Source: Deinococcus grandis (GTDB lineage Bacteria > Deinococcota > Deinococci > Deinococcales > Deinococcaceae). Taken from it: DNA of 47,500 bases. A model generated the notes under the pieces. That model saw nothing but the letters and a program-made list of their open reading frames with translations. It was not told where the DNA came from and searched no databases. The DNA is taken from NCBI RefSeq assembly GCF_001485435.1, contig NZ_BCMS01000001.1, positions 1-47,500 on the forward strand, written 5' to 3'. Of the stretch, positions 8,124-18,934 are shown piece after piece (position 1 is the stretch's first letter; each line of letters starts with the position of its first letter). The translations under genes were made by a program, and so were the position numbers.

Positions 8124-8825
8124 CTAGAGGCGCTGGCCCTGCGGCTGGTGGTAGTACACGCGGCCGATCACGGTGGCTTCCTCCGGGCGGACGGGCGGGT
8201 GGTCGGGGTTGTCGCTGGACAGCCACAGCGCCTCGCCGTAGCGGCGCAGGCGTTTGACGGTCAGGCCCAGGCCCGGCACGTGCAGGACGTACACGCGGCC
8301 CTCGCGCAGGTCGAGGTCGCCGGGGTCGACGTACACGCGGTCGCCGGGGCGCAGCCCGCCGGAGTCGGTGGTCATGGAGTCCCCCTGCACCTGCAGCACG
8401 AGCATGCCGGGGCGGTGGTCGCGCAGCGGCACGAGTTCGTGGTCGATGACGCTGGCGTGGTCCTCGGTGAGGGGCAGTCCGGCGCTGGCCAGCGCGCGGA
8501 CCGGCACGCGGATGAGTTCCAGGCTGCCGAGCAGGTCCTCACGCGGTTCGGGCGCCAGGGGGCGCAGGCCGGTGCGGGCGGTCCACTCGCTGAGGGTGAC
8601 GTCCAGCGCGCGGCGCAGCGCGTCCTGCCGCTGGGCGGTCAGGGCACCCAGGGCGCGTTCGCCGCGTTCGAGGCGGCTGAGGTACGGCTGGGTGACGCGC
8701 CCGGCGGGGCCGCCGAGGTCCCCGGTGCGCTGGCTGAGGTCGTGCTGACCGAGGCCGAGGGCCTGCCGACGCTGGCGCAGCCACCCGGCGAGGTCGTCTG
8801 GGAAGGGGGAAGTGGGGCGGGCCAT
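8124..8825 (-). CDS. XRE-family repressor with S24 (LexA-like) peptidase domain
   Basis: The 233-residue protein joins an N-terminal helix-turn-helix (about residues 12-75, LRQRRQALGLGQHDLSQRTG and VTQPYLSRLERG) to a C-terminal S24 self-cleavage domain. The catalytic serine is Ser150 in QGDSM and the lysine is Lys191 in GLTVKRL. The expected Ala-Gly scissile bond can be placed at Ala115-Gly116. Such proteins are phage-CI- or LexA-type repressors that inactivate themselves when stimulated, classically by RecA filaments. It is not DdrO, which lacks an S24 domain. The start at 8825 follows TACACT by 6 nt. A palindromic ACAG/CTGT site lies upstream at 8886-8903. The target genes are unknown. Confidence 0.9.
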   Translation of the reverse strand: MARPTSPFPDDLAGWLRQRRQALGLGQHDLSQRTGDLGGPAGRVTQPYLSRLERGERALGALTAQRQDALRRALDVTLSEWTARTGLRPLAPEPREDLLGSLELIRVPVRALASAGLPLTEDHASVIDHELVPLRDHRPGMLVLQVQGDSMTTDSGGLRPGDRVYVDPGDLDLREGRVYVLHVPGLGLTVKRLRRYGEALWLSSDNPDHPPVRPEEATVIGRVYYHQPQGQRL

Positions 8826-8885
8826 GCGGCGAGTGTACCCGGCGCGTGATGCCTGGATTGAGGATTCGTGACTTGCTTTATGCCC

Positions 8886-8903
8886 ACAGACATATTACGC
8901 TGT
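8886..8903. promoter_or_regulatory. ACAG-N10-CTGT inverted repeat upstream of the S24 repressor
   Basis: ACAG (8886-8889) and CTGT (8900-8903) flank an AT-rich centre in otherwise GC-rich DNA about 50 bp upstream of the repressor start. It is a candidate operator by position only. Confidence 0.3.
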
Positions 8904-8935
8904 AGGCAGATCGGGGCCGCCCCGATTCGCATCTC

Positions 8936-9069
8936 ATACGGATTCCGTTTGTTTCGTTGACAGATCGGAAGACCACCGATCTGCCAACTCCACGTCCGGA
9001 ACCCGTTTCTCTCCTGCTCGCTCCGCTCGGGTTGAAAGTTTTTGCAAACCTTTCAACCGGAGTCCGTAT
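8936..9069 (+). repeat. structured intergenic repeat, copy 2 (forward)
   Basis: This complete copy begins ATACGGATTCCGTTTG and ends CCGGAGTCCGTAT, an imperfect terminal inverted repeat. Stem A is CAGATCGG/CCGATCTG with loop AAGACCA, and stem B is GGTTGAAAG/CTTTCAACC. It lies between the divergent S24 repressor and the holin-like gene. Confidence 0.9.
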
Positions 9070-9093
9070 CAATTCTGCTGCTGGAGGTCCGTC

Positions 9094-9441
9094 ATGCCCG
9101 ACCCGTCCCCCCTCGCCCCCACGCTGCGCGACCTGCTGCCCCTGCTGCTGCTGAGCTTCAGCGCGGGCAGCCTGACCCAGCTGACCCGCCTGCTCGCCCG
9201 GCCCGGCCCACCCCGGCTGCGGCCCACCCTGGCCCTGGCCGCCGCCGCCGGGATCGCCGCCCTGACCGTCGCCGCGCTGACCCGCGCGGCCCTCCCCCAC
9301 CCCGACCCGGCGCTGCTGCTCGCCCTGGCCTGCGTGACCGGCTGGAGCGGCCCCGGCATCCTCGCCCGCCTGGGCGGCCTCGTCGAGCGGCAGCTGGGCC
9401 TGCGCGACCCCGCCGCGCCCACCGGACGCCCGCACGATTGA
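9094..9441 (+). CDS. small holin-like membrane protein
   Basis: The 115-residue protein has three hydrophobic stretches (about residues 12-30, 44-62 and 68-85) and a C-terminal GWSGPGILARLGGLVERQLG segment that resembles the tail of some phage holins. No endolysin or other phage gene is nearby, so it may equally be a domesticated or unrelated membrane protein. GGAGG at 9085-9089 lies 4 nt before the ATG. The gene directly follows repeat copy 2. Confidence 0.6.
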   Translation: MPDPSPLAPTLRDLLPLLLLSFSAGSLTQLTRLLARPGPPRLRPTLALAAAAGIAALTVAALTRAALPHPDPALLLALACVTGWSGPGILARLGGLVERQLGLRDPAAPTGRPHD

Positions 9442-9516
9442 CCGGCAGAATTGACCGTCAGTTCAGATGGAGAGTTCCGCCACAGCCGACCCCAGACTCC
9501 TCCACGACAATGGCGC

Positions 9517-10677
9517 ATGAACCTCAAGCGCGCGCCGGGCGTCCACGCCCGCCCTGCCCTGTTGGCCCCGCTGCTCACCGCGCTGCTGGTCGCGCTGCCC
9601 CACGCGGGCAGCCAGACCGCCCCCGCCACACCCGGCACCCCCACCACGCCACAGGAACGCCGGGTGCGCAGCGGCGCGCCCCTGAGCGCGGCCGAACAGG
9701 CCCGGCTGCAGGCGCTGGTCAGCCGGGTGCGGCCCGCCACCGTGCGCGTCGAGCAGTGCCGCGCCACGCAGTGCGACGACCCGGACGGCCTGGGCTCCGG
9801 CGTGCTGATCAGCGAGGACGGCCTAGTGCTGACCGCGTACCACGTCATCCAGGGTGCGCCGGACCTGAGCGTGCAGCTGCTGAACAAGACCCGCTACCCC
9901 GCCCAGGTGATCGGGTACAACGACCAGGACGACCTCGCCCTGCTGCGCGTGAACGTGCCAAAGGGGACGCCGTTCCTGCCGCTGGCCGCCGCGCGCCCCG
10001 CCGTGGGCGACACCGCGCTGGCGATCGGCAACGGCGGCGGCGCGTTCCTGACGCCCAAGACCGGGCGCCTGCTGGGCCTGGACAGCGACCCGGGCCGCGC
10101 GGACTTCCCGCCCGGCACGCTGGAGATGAACGCCCCGCTGATTCCCGGCGACAGCGGCGGCCCGGTCGTGAACGTCAGGGGCGAGGTGACGGGCATCGTG
10201 AGTTACATCCGAGTCACGCAGAACGGCCAGCCCCGCTCGTACGCGGTGCCTGTGAGCACCACGGACGCGCGCGTGGCCGCCCTGAAACGCGGCGAGAAGC
10301 GCGACGCACCCGTGATCGGCATCGGGCTGGGCGGCGTGTTCTCGGAGCTGTTCTTCCTGCCCAGCGCGGGCTTTCAGGAACTGACGAAACTGCTGGACCT
10401 GGGCGACACGCCCGGCGCGTTCTTCACGAGCGTGTCGCGCGGCAGTCCCGCCGCGCAGGCCGGACTGAAACCGCTGGTGCTGAACGGCGACGCCAAACGC
10501 GTGTCCGGGGACATCGTGACTGCCGTGAACGGGAAGCGGATCGTGAACTTCGCGGAGTTCCAGTACGCGGTGCGCGCCTACCAGCCGGGCGACACGGTGA
10601 CCCTGAGCGTCCTGCGCGACGGGAAGCCGCTGGAGGTCAAGGTGACGCTGGTGGGGCGGAGCAAGCTGAGCAACTGA
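9517..10677 (+). CDS. secreted trypsin-like serine protease with PDZ domain (HtrA/DegP-like)
   Basis: The 386-residue product starts with a signal peptide (hydrophobic core around residues 14-28). The chymotrypsin-fold domain carries the full triad: His109 in TAYHVIQ, Asp139 in DQDDLALLRV, and Ser213 in PGDSGGPVV. A PDZ-like segment follows (GSPAAQAGLKP to SGDIVTAVNGKRI). HtrA-type proteases degrade or refold damaged envelope proteins. A short insertion rich in FFLP residues separates protease and PDZ. The start at 9517 is chosen because it begins the signal peptide; GACAAT 5 nt upstream is a weak -10 candidate. Confidence 0.92.
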   Translation: MNLKRAPGVHARPALLAPLLTALLVALPHAGSQTAPATPGTPTTPQERRVRSGAPLSAAEQARLQALVSRVRPATVRVEQCRATQCDDPDGLGSGVLISEDGLVLTAYHVIQGAPDLSVQLLNKTRYPAQVIGYNDQDDLALLRVNVPKGTPFLPLAAARPAVGDTALAIGNGGGAFLTPKTGRLLGLDSDPGRADFPPGTLEMNAPLIPGDSGGPVVNVRGEVTGIVSYIRVTQNGQPRSYAVPVSTTDARVAALKRGEKRDAPVIGIGLGGVFSELFFLPSAGFQELTKLLDLGDTPGAFFTSVSRGSPAAQAGLKPLVLNGDAKRVSGDIVTAVNGKRIVNFAEFQYAVRAYQPGDTVTLSVLRDGKPLEVKVTLVGRSKLSN

Positions 10678-10723
10678 GGCGCGAATGCATCACGCCCCGG
10701 TCTTCATATTGTCGTAATAGGTC

Positions 10724-10751
10724 TTGACAATTCTGCTTAAAACAGAATAAT
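10724..10751 (+). promoter_or_regulatory. near-consensus promoter with embedded palindrome
   Basis: TTGACA (10724-10729), a 16-nt spacer and AATAAT (10746-10751) precede the ATG at 10759 by 7 nt. The palindrome ATTCTG (10730-10735) / CAGAAT (10743-10748) fills the spacer and overlaps the -10, the position of a repressor operator. Confidence 0.85.
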
Positions 10752-10758
10752 GCGAGCT

Positions 10759-11211
10759 ATGGACACCCTGAAAAAAGCCGGTGCGATGCTCGCCCACCTC
10801 GACCTCTTCCACCAGATGCTCGACCTGCGCGGCCTGCTGCAACTCGCCGCGCATATGGAGGAACGTGGCGACCGCGTCACCCTCATCAGCCCCGAGAGCA
10901 TCACCCTGATCGGCACCGACATGCATACCGACCCCGTCATCACCACCAGCAAGGGCGCCACCATCCAGGCCCCCACCGCCTACCGCGTCCTGCACAACCT
11001 CAAGGGCCACGAGGCGCCCGAGTACGCCGTCACCCGCGAGGAACTCGCCGCGCTGAACGCCCGCGCCGTCACCGAACTCGAAGGCAGCGACGCCCTGCGC
11101 GCCTTCGACGCCACCCTCACCCGCATCAGCGCCCCCAGCGACACCGAGCGCCCCGCCCGCACCCGCCGCACCCCCGACACCGAAACCCCCACCGAACAAC
11201 CCGCCGCCTGA
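10759..11211 (+). CDS. hypothetical protein, strongly promoted leaderless gene
   Basis: I do not recognise this 150-residue protein. It has no signal peptide. A helical first part (LAHLDLFHQMLDLRGLLQLA) is followed by a strand-rich part (VTLISPESITLIGTDMHTD), and the last 30 residues are a disordered Pro/Thr/Arg tail. The start at 10759 is fixed by AATAAT 7 nt upstream. With its TTGACA -35, this is the best promoter of any protein gene here, and an operator-like palindrome overlaps it, so the gene is probably strongly expressed and regulated. It is followed by repeat copy 3. Confidence 0.82.
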   Translation: MDTLKKAGAMLAHLDLFHQMLDLRGLLQLAAHMEERGDRVTLISPESITLIGTDMHTDPVITTSKGATIQAPTAYRVLHNLKGHEAPEYAVTREELAALNARAVTELEGSDALRAFDATLTRISAPSDTERPARTRRTPDTETPTEQPAA

Positions 11212-11214
11212 AAG

Positions 11215-11348
11215 AACGGATGCCGTCCGTTCCGTTCAGACTCCGGAACACCACCGCAGTCCGAACTCCACTTCCGGCCTCCGTTTCACTCCCACGCGCA
11301 TCCGCTCGGGTGGAACGGTGGCTGTTGACCGTTCCACCCGAGGCTCCT
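11215..11348 (+). repeat. structured intergenic repeat, copy 3 (forward, diverged)
   Basis: The order of parts is kept: a stem A with GACT/AGTC and CGG/CCG pairs and loop AACACCA, the core ACTCCACTTCCGG, then CATCCGCTCGGG, and stem B GGGTGGAACGGT/ACCGTTCCACCC. The terminal sequences have drifted. Both stems differ completely in sequence from copies 2 and 7 yet still pair. Confidence 0.75.
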
Positions 11349-11388
11349 CATCAGCCGCGCTTCACGCCCAGCCGCTAGCCTGGACCCC

Positions 11389-12060
11389 GTGAAGCGCGGC
11401 CTCCTGTTCCCCACCACCCTCCTGCTCCTGCTCGGCACGGGCGCCGCCCAGCCCACCCCGGACCCGCTGGATGGCGGCGACTACGCGCAGGTATACGCCC
11501 GCGCCCAGGCGGCCGGGGACGCCGTGACCGCCAGCCGCGCCGCCGCCGCCATGACCGAATACCGCGCCGGAGGCCGCGACTGGACCACCCGCGCCGTCCA
11601 GGCCGCCCGGCAGGCCACCGCCACCCGCCCCGGCGACCCCGACGCGCAGCTGGCCCTCGGCAGCGCCCTGGGCCTCCAGGCCCGCGCCGGGGGGTACACG
11701 CTGGGCGCCCTGAACACCGCGCAGCAGGCCCGCGCCGCGCTGGACCGCGCCCTGAACCTCGCGCCGGACCGCGCCGACATCCAGGCCGTCCTGGCCGAAT
11801 GGCACGCCGGAGCCTGGGCGAAAGCCGGGATCTTCAGCGGCGGCAACCAGGACCGCGCCCGCACCCTGGCCACCGCCGCCGCCCGCCGCGCCCCCGACAC
11901 CCTGTTCGTCCAGGCCCACGCGGGCATCGCCCTGAGCCTCATCAAAGACCCCCAGGCCCGCGCCACCCTGACCCGCGCCGTCACCCTGAACACCGACACC
12001 CCCCTGGAACGCGATCTGCAGGCCCAGGCGAAACGCGTGCTGGACGGACTGAAGCCGTGA
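11389..12060 (+). CDS. secreted TPR-like repeat protein
   Basis: The 223-residue protein has a signal peptide (LLFPTTLLLLLGTGAAQ) and then an alanine-rich all-helical body with TPR-like periodicity, e.g. ALDRALNLAPDRADIQAVLA and LTRAVTLNTDTPLERDLQA. TPR-like repeats mediate protein contacts; the partner is unknown. The start is a GTG at 11389 with TAGCCT (11376-11381) 7 nt upstream, so it is probably leaderless. It ends at a word-repeat palindrome shared with the convergent acetyltransferase. Confidence 0.8.
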   Translation: MKRGLLFPTTLLLLLGTGAAQPTPDPLDGGDYAQVYARAQAAGDAVTASRAAAAMTEYRAGGRDWTTRAVQAARQATATRPGDPDAQLALGSALGLQARAGGYTLGALNTAQQARAALDRALNLAPDRADIQAVLAEWHAGAWAKAGIFSGGNQDRARTLATAAARRAPDTLFVQAHAGIALSLIKDPQARATLTRAVTLNTDTPLERDLQAQAKRVLDGLKP

Positions 12061-12172
12061 AGAGAGTCTGAGGGTCGAAGGTCGAAGGGTCCAAGGCAAC
12101 CCCACCTCCCCCACACCCCGCCGCCCCTCAGACTCTTCGACCCTCAGACCCTTTGACCCTCAGACCTCCCGC
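12061..12172. repeat. long imperfect palindrome between convergent genes
   Basis: The left arm repeats GTCTGAGGGTCGAAGG-type words and the right arm repeats their complements (CTTCGACCCTCAGACC). It fills the convergent junction of the TPR-like and GNAT genes and reaches into the GNAT stop region. It probably serves as a bidirectional terminator. The sequence family differs from the one at 5104 but the design is the same. Confidence 0.6.
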
Positions 12173-12915
12173 CCTTCACTCCACCACGTCGCCGTGCTCG
12201 TGCCGGGGAGCAGGGGCACGTCCTGCGTGTGTCCGGCGCGGTCAGCCAGCGCCCACGCTTCGGTCTGGGCGCGGTCCGCGCCGAGCCAGCCGGTCCAGTA
12301 GGCGCGCAGGGTGCCGGTCACGAGGGCCAGCGGGACGGTCTGAGCCGGGTGGGCGGGCTGGTACAGCAGGTCCAGGTCGGTGAGGGGACCGCCGTCGGGG
12401 CCGCCGACGGGCTGCCAGTAGGGGACGTCCACGGTGCGCAGGCCCAGGGCGTGCAGCGCGGCCCGGCGCCCGGCGGGGTCCACGCCGGTCGCGGCCTCGG
12501 CCGCGCGGTCCTCCTCGTTCTGGCGGGTGGGGTGGACGCTGTCGGCGAACATGCCCGTCAGTCCGGCGTCGCGGATGACGCGCAGGGTCTCGTCGTGCAG
12601 GGCGCGGCCCACGCCCAGGCCGCGCGCGGCGCGCGTGACGGCCATGAACGAGTTGAAGCCCGCCCCGCGCAGTTCGCCGGGCAGGGGCAGCAGGGCGTAC
12701 AGGGTGCCGCCCAGCACCTCGCCTTCCGGGGTCTGGGCGACCAGCAGGCGGTCCTCGCGCCCCGGGCTGCGGTGGGTGATGAGGTGCGCGAAGACCTCCG
12801 GGGGGATCAGCATGTCCGGCGCGTAGTAGCTGGCCTCCTGCACGCGGCCGAACGCGGGAATGGCCGGGTCACGGGGGTCGGTCACGTGCCGCAGCGTGAA
12901 GGTGGGTGGGGTCAT
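12160..12915 (-). CDS. GNAT-family acetyltransferase
   Basis: The 251-residue protein contains a GNAT acetyl-CoA-binding motif A, with strand FNSFMAVTRAARGLGVGRAL and the R-G-x-G-V-G-R pyrophosphate loop near residue 95. The N-terminal half looks like the catalytic fold and the C-terminal half, with YWQPVGGPDGGPLTDLDLLY, is less typical. The acceptor is unknown. The start at 12915 is supported by TACCCT 7 nt upstream on the minus strand; an ATG further upstream would precede the promoter. Confidence 0.85.
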   Translation of the reverse strand: MTPPTFTLRHVTDPRDPAIPAFGRVQEASYYAPDMLIPPEVFAHLITHRSPGREDRLLVAQTPEGEVLGGTLYALLPLPGELRGAGFNSFMAVTRAARGLGVGRALHDETLRVIRDAGLTGMFADSVHPTRQNEEDRAAEAATGVDPAGRRAALHALGLRTVDVPYWQPVGGPDGGPLTDLDLLYQPAHPAQTVPLALVTGTLRAYWTGWLGADRAQTEAWALADRAGHTQDVPLLPGTSTATWWSEGREV

Positions 12916-13010
12916 GCCGCGCAGGGTACCGGGGCGGCGCGCGGGGCACTGCGAGCCAGCGCGGCATTCCGCCACGGCCTGTAGGGGCGCGCCCTGTATA
13001 ACTGGAGGTC

Positions 13011-13484
13011 ATGACCCCCACCGACCTGCTGACGACCCTGGCCACCGAGCTGGGCTGGAACCTCGCCGTGTGGCTGCCGACGCTGCTGATCAGCCTGCTG
13101 TTCATCCGCGCGGTGCTGGGCGTGCGGGTGCGGGACCTGATCACCGAGATCGAGGAGCACCAGACGGCCGCGATCGGCGCGGTGTTCTTCTGGGTGTCGC
13201 TGGGCTTCAGCCTGCTGCTGAGCCGCACCATCGCGACTCCCGTCCCGGCGGACGGCACGTGGACGGAGGCGTTCACGTGGCTGGCCGTGGCCGTGATCGT
13301 GACGCTGCTGCTGTTCACGCTGGGCGTCCTGGCGGTGTTCGGCACGCTGGCCCGCCGCCAGGGTGAGGGGGTGCTGCGCTACATCCGCCGCGAGATGCGC
13401 GAGGAGCACAACCTGGCGCTGTCGTTCATCATGGGCGCGCTGTTCCTGGTGCCCGCGGTCGTCACGTACCACGTCACGCTGTAA
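13011..13484 (+). CDS. DUF350-like integral membrane protein
   Basis: The 157-residue protein has four predicted membrane helices (about residues 16-36, 53-71, 88-110 and 135-155). The loop ITEIEEHQTAAIGAVFFWVS resembles the N-x-A-A-A pattern of DUF350 proteins, but the match is not strong. No function is assigned. TATAAC at 12997-13002 lies 8 nt before the ATG and a GGAGGT is squeezed in only 2 nt from it, so leaderless initiation is more likely. A terminator follows at 13499. Confidence 0.7.
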   Translation: MTPTDLLTTLATELGWNLAVWLPTLLISLLFIRAVLGVRVRDLITEIEEHQTAAIGAVFFWVSLGFSLLLSRTIATPVPADGTWTEAFTWLAVAVIVTLLLFTLGVLAVFGTLARRQGEGVLRYIRREMREEHNLALSFIMGALFLVPAVVTYHVTL

Positions 13485-13498
13485 ACCCAGCACTGCCC

Positions 13499-13528
13499 AC
13501 GCCCCCGGAGACACGATTCCGGGGGCGT
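13499..13528 (+). terminator. terminator after the DUF350-like gene
   Basis: ACGCCCCCGG (13499-13508) pairs perfectly with CCGGGGGCGT (13519-13528) over a 10-nt loop. No T tract follows. Confidence 0.65.
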
Positions 13529-13582
13529 GAACTGTTCTCGGGCTCGGGCGGCCCGGTGCCGCGCACCGCTATGCTGGGCGGC

Positions 13583-16012
<2,430 letters not shown>

Positions 16013-16026
16013 CGCGCACCCCCCAG

Positions 16027-16175
16027 GCGGATACCGTCTGCTTCGTCACCCCCCGGAACACCACCGGGGGGTGACTCCACGCCCGGCACCCGCCTTGCTC
16101 CCACTCTGCGGGGCAGCTCTGCGAGTCGCTCCGCTCGGGCCGAACGGTTCTACCGAACCATTCAACCGGAGGCCA
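16027..16175 (+). repeat. structured intergenic repeat, copy 4 (forward, long form)
   Basis: Stem A is TCACCCCCCGG/CCGGGGGGTGA with loop AACACCA, the strongest in the family. Stem B is GAACGGTTC/GAACCATTC. It carries an extra segment of about 20 bp with a CTGC/GCAG mini-hairpin that is shared only with copy 5. The right end CCGGAGGCCAT runs straight into an ATG that is in frame with aguA. Confidence 0.85.
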
Positions 16176-16195
16176 TGTCTGTTTTAATGACCCCC

Positions 16196-17251
<1,056 letters not shown>

Positions 17252-17254
17252 CCC

Positions 17255-17638
17255 ATGCCGTTCCAGCCGCTGCCCGACGATCAGCCGAGCTGCACCGTGG
17301 CGTGCCCCGCGTGCGGACACCGCTGGCTGGTGTATGAGCAGCAGCTGGGCCTGCTGGGGCCCTGTCCGGCCTGCGACGCGGCCCGCCCCCGGTACATGGG
17401 CAGTGTCGCGCCGGGCAGCGGGCGGCAGGTGTCGTTCGGGAGTTTCCGCGACCTGCTGGATGAGCCGCGCCTGCTGCACCTGATCGAGCAGACGCTGGGG
17501 CTGCGCCCGCTGGACGCCGAACGCTTCGCGGACGCCCAGGGGCGCGAGGTGCCGCTGGAGGACATCCATTACGCCCTGCAGGGGAACGCCGGGTGGCAGG
17601 GTCGGGTGTACAACCTCCACATGAGCCGCACCCGCTGA
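17255..17638 (+). CDS. hypothetical protein with N-terminal zinc ribbon
   Basis: The 127-residue protein has two CxxC pairs, CPACGHRW (about residues 17-24) and CPACDAAR, which should form a zinc ribbon. The remainder is a small helical and strand domain with no recognised family. It starts 3 nt after the aguA stop codon, so it is almost certainly co-transcribed and translationally coupled with it. A role linked to agmatine use is possible but unsupported. Confidence 0.78.
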   Translation: MPFQPLPDDQPSCTVACPACGHRWLVYEQQLGLLGPCPACDAARPRYMGSVAPGSGRQVSFGSFRDLLDEPRLLHLIEQTLGLRPLDAERFADAQGREVPLEDIHYALQGNAGWQGRVYNLHMSRTR

Positions 17639-17663
17639 GGATGTGTGCCAGAGTGTCGGCGTG

Positions 17664-17820
17664 ATACGGATTCCGTCTGTTTCGCTGACCGATCGGAACC
17701 CCACCGATCTGCCAGCTTCACGCCCGAAACCCGTTTTTCTCCTCCTCTGCGGGGCAGCTCTACGAGTCGCATCCGCTCGGATCCAGCGGGCTTTGCAACC
17801 CATTCAATCGGAGTCCGTAT
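17664..17820 (+). repeat. structured intergenic repeat, copy 5 (forward, long form)
   Basis: This copy has intact termini, ATACGGATTCCGTCTG on the left and CGGAGTCCGTAT on the right. Stem A is CGATCGG/CCGATCT with loop AACCCCA. It shares the extra CTGCGGGGCAG-containing segment with copy 4. Stem B is degraded. The right end supplies GGAG (17810-17813) and the first two bases of the ATG (17819-17821) of the next gene. Confidence 0.88.
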
Positions 17821-18931
17821 GACCGACCTTGACCTGGGCGGCGGGTACTCGGCCCGCCCGATCTCGCTGGAGGCGTACCGGGCGGCGTGCGCGCGTCTGG
17901 AGGACCGGATCTTCGGCGGGAATTCGCTGTTCGCGTTCGATCCGCCGGTGCGGGCGGCCCCGCCGCTGGGCGAGTCGTGGAACTGGGGCGTGTTCCACGG
18001 CGCGGACCTGATCGGCTGGCATCACGCGCACGCGCGCGACGAGCGGACGGTGTACATGGCGGATACCGGGCTGCTGCCGGAGCATCAGGGGCGCGGGGTG
18101 TACTCGCGGTTGCTGCCGCACCTGCTGGACGCGTTCCGCGCGGCGGGATTCACGCTGGTGCAGAGTCACCACCGCGCGACGAACAACGCCGTGATCCTCC
18201 CGAAGCTCCGGGCCGGGTTTCACCTGCAGGGCCTCAGCGCCTACGAGGGCGGGGTGAATGCCGCGCTGACCCTCAGCCTGGACGGGGCGTACATGCAGGC
18301 GATGCACGTCCGCAGCGGCTTCCGTGCGCCCTCAGGGGAGGCGGCGCGGCGACTGGGCGTCCCGGACGAAGGGCTGCCCGGTCTGGCCGACGCGCCCGGC
18401 CTCCCCCTCCCGGCGGACGCCGAGGCGGGCGTGGATCTGGGCGGCGGGTACGCCCTGCACCGCGTGCCGACCGCCACGTACCGGGAGGTGTACGCGCAGC
18501 TGGAAGCCAGCGCGTACGAGACGGACTCGTTCGACTGGGGCGACCGTGAGCCCGCGCCCGCGCCGCGCGGTCCGCTGTGGAGCTGGCTGATCAGCCACGC
18601 GGGGCGGGTGGCCGGGTGGCAGGCCAGCCGCGCGTGGGACACCCGCACGGCGTACATGGTGAACACCGCGCTGCTGCCCGCGCACCGGGGGCGGGGCGTG
18701 TACACCCGCCTGCTGCCCGTGGTGCTGGACGCCCTGCACGGCGAAGGTTACCCGCTGGTGCGCAGTCATCACCACCTGACGAACAACGCCGTGATCGTCC
18801 CGAAGCTCCGCGCGGGCTTCCGCTTTCAGGGCGTGCAGGTCGACGAGCACGGCGTCATGGCAGTGCTGCTGCGCAGTTTCGACCCGGCGTACGCGGCGTA
18901 CATGGACCGCCGCAGCGGCCTGACCCGCTGA
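17819..18931 (+). CDS. tandem GNAT-domain protein (internal duplication)
   Basis: The 370-residue protein consists of two homologous GNAT acetyltransferase halves (about residues 1-185 and 200-370). Each opens with DLGGGY and contains a motif A block, LLPEHQGRGVYSRLLPHLLD in the first and LLPAHRGRGVYTRLLPVVLD in the second, followed by TNNAVI.PKLRAGF. Both halves keep the acetyl-CoA pyrophosphate loop, so both could bind cofactor. The acceptor is unknown. Translation appears to start inside repeat copy 5, which provides GGAG, a 5-nt spacer and the ATG. The gene ends 3 nt from the convergent DsbA-fold gene. Confidence 0.88.
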   Translation: MTDLDLGGGYSARPISLEAYRAACARLEDRIFGGNSLFAFDPPVRAAPPLGESWNWGVFHGADLIGWHHAHARDERTVYMADTGLLPEHQGRGVYSRLLPHLLDAFRAAGFTLVQSHHRATNNAVILPKLRAGFHLQGLSAYEGGVNAALTLSLDGAYMQAMHVRSGFRAPSGEAARRLGVPDEGLPGLADAPGLPLPADAEAGVDLGGGYALHRVPTATYREVYAQLEASAYETDSFDWGDREPAPAPRGPLWSWLISHAGRVAGWQASRAWDTRTAYMVNTALLPAHRGRGVYTRLLPVVLDALHGEGYPLVRSHHHLTNNAVIVPKLRAGFRFQGVQVDEHGVMAVLLRSFDPAYAAYMDRRSGLTR

Positions 18932-18934
18932 ACG

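Noticed and set aside
8878..8895. Possible radiation/desiccation response motif (TTATG-N-CATAA)
   Set aside because: The spacing is 8 rather than 7 and the right arm ends CATAT, so it does not match the palindromic consensus.
9094..9441. Prophage remnant around the S24 repressor and holin-like gene
   Set aside because: No integrase, terminase, capsid, endolysin or attachment site is visible and flanking genes are ordinary chromosomal genes.
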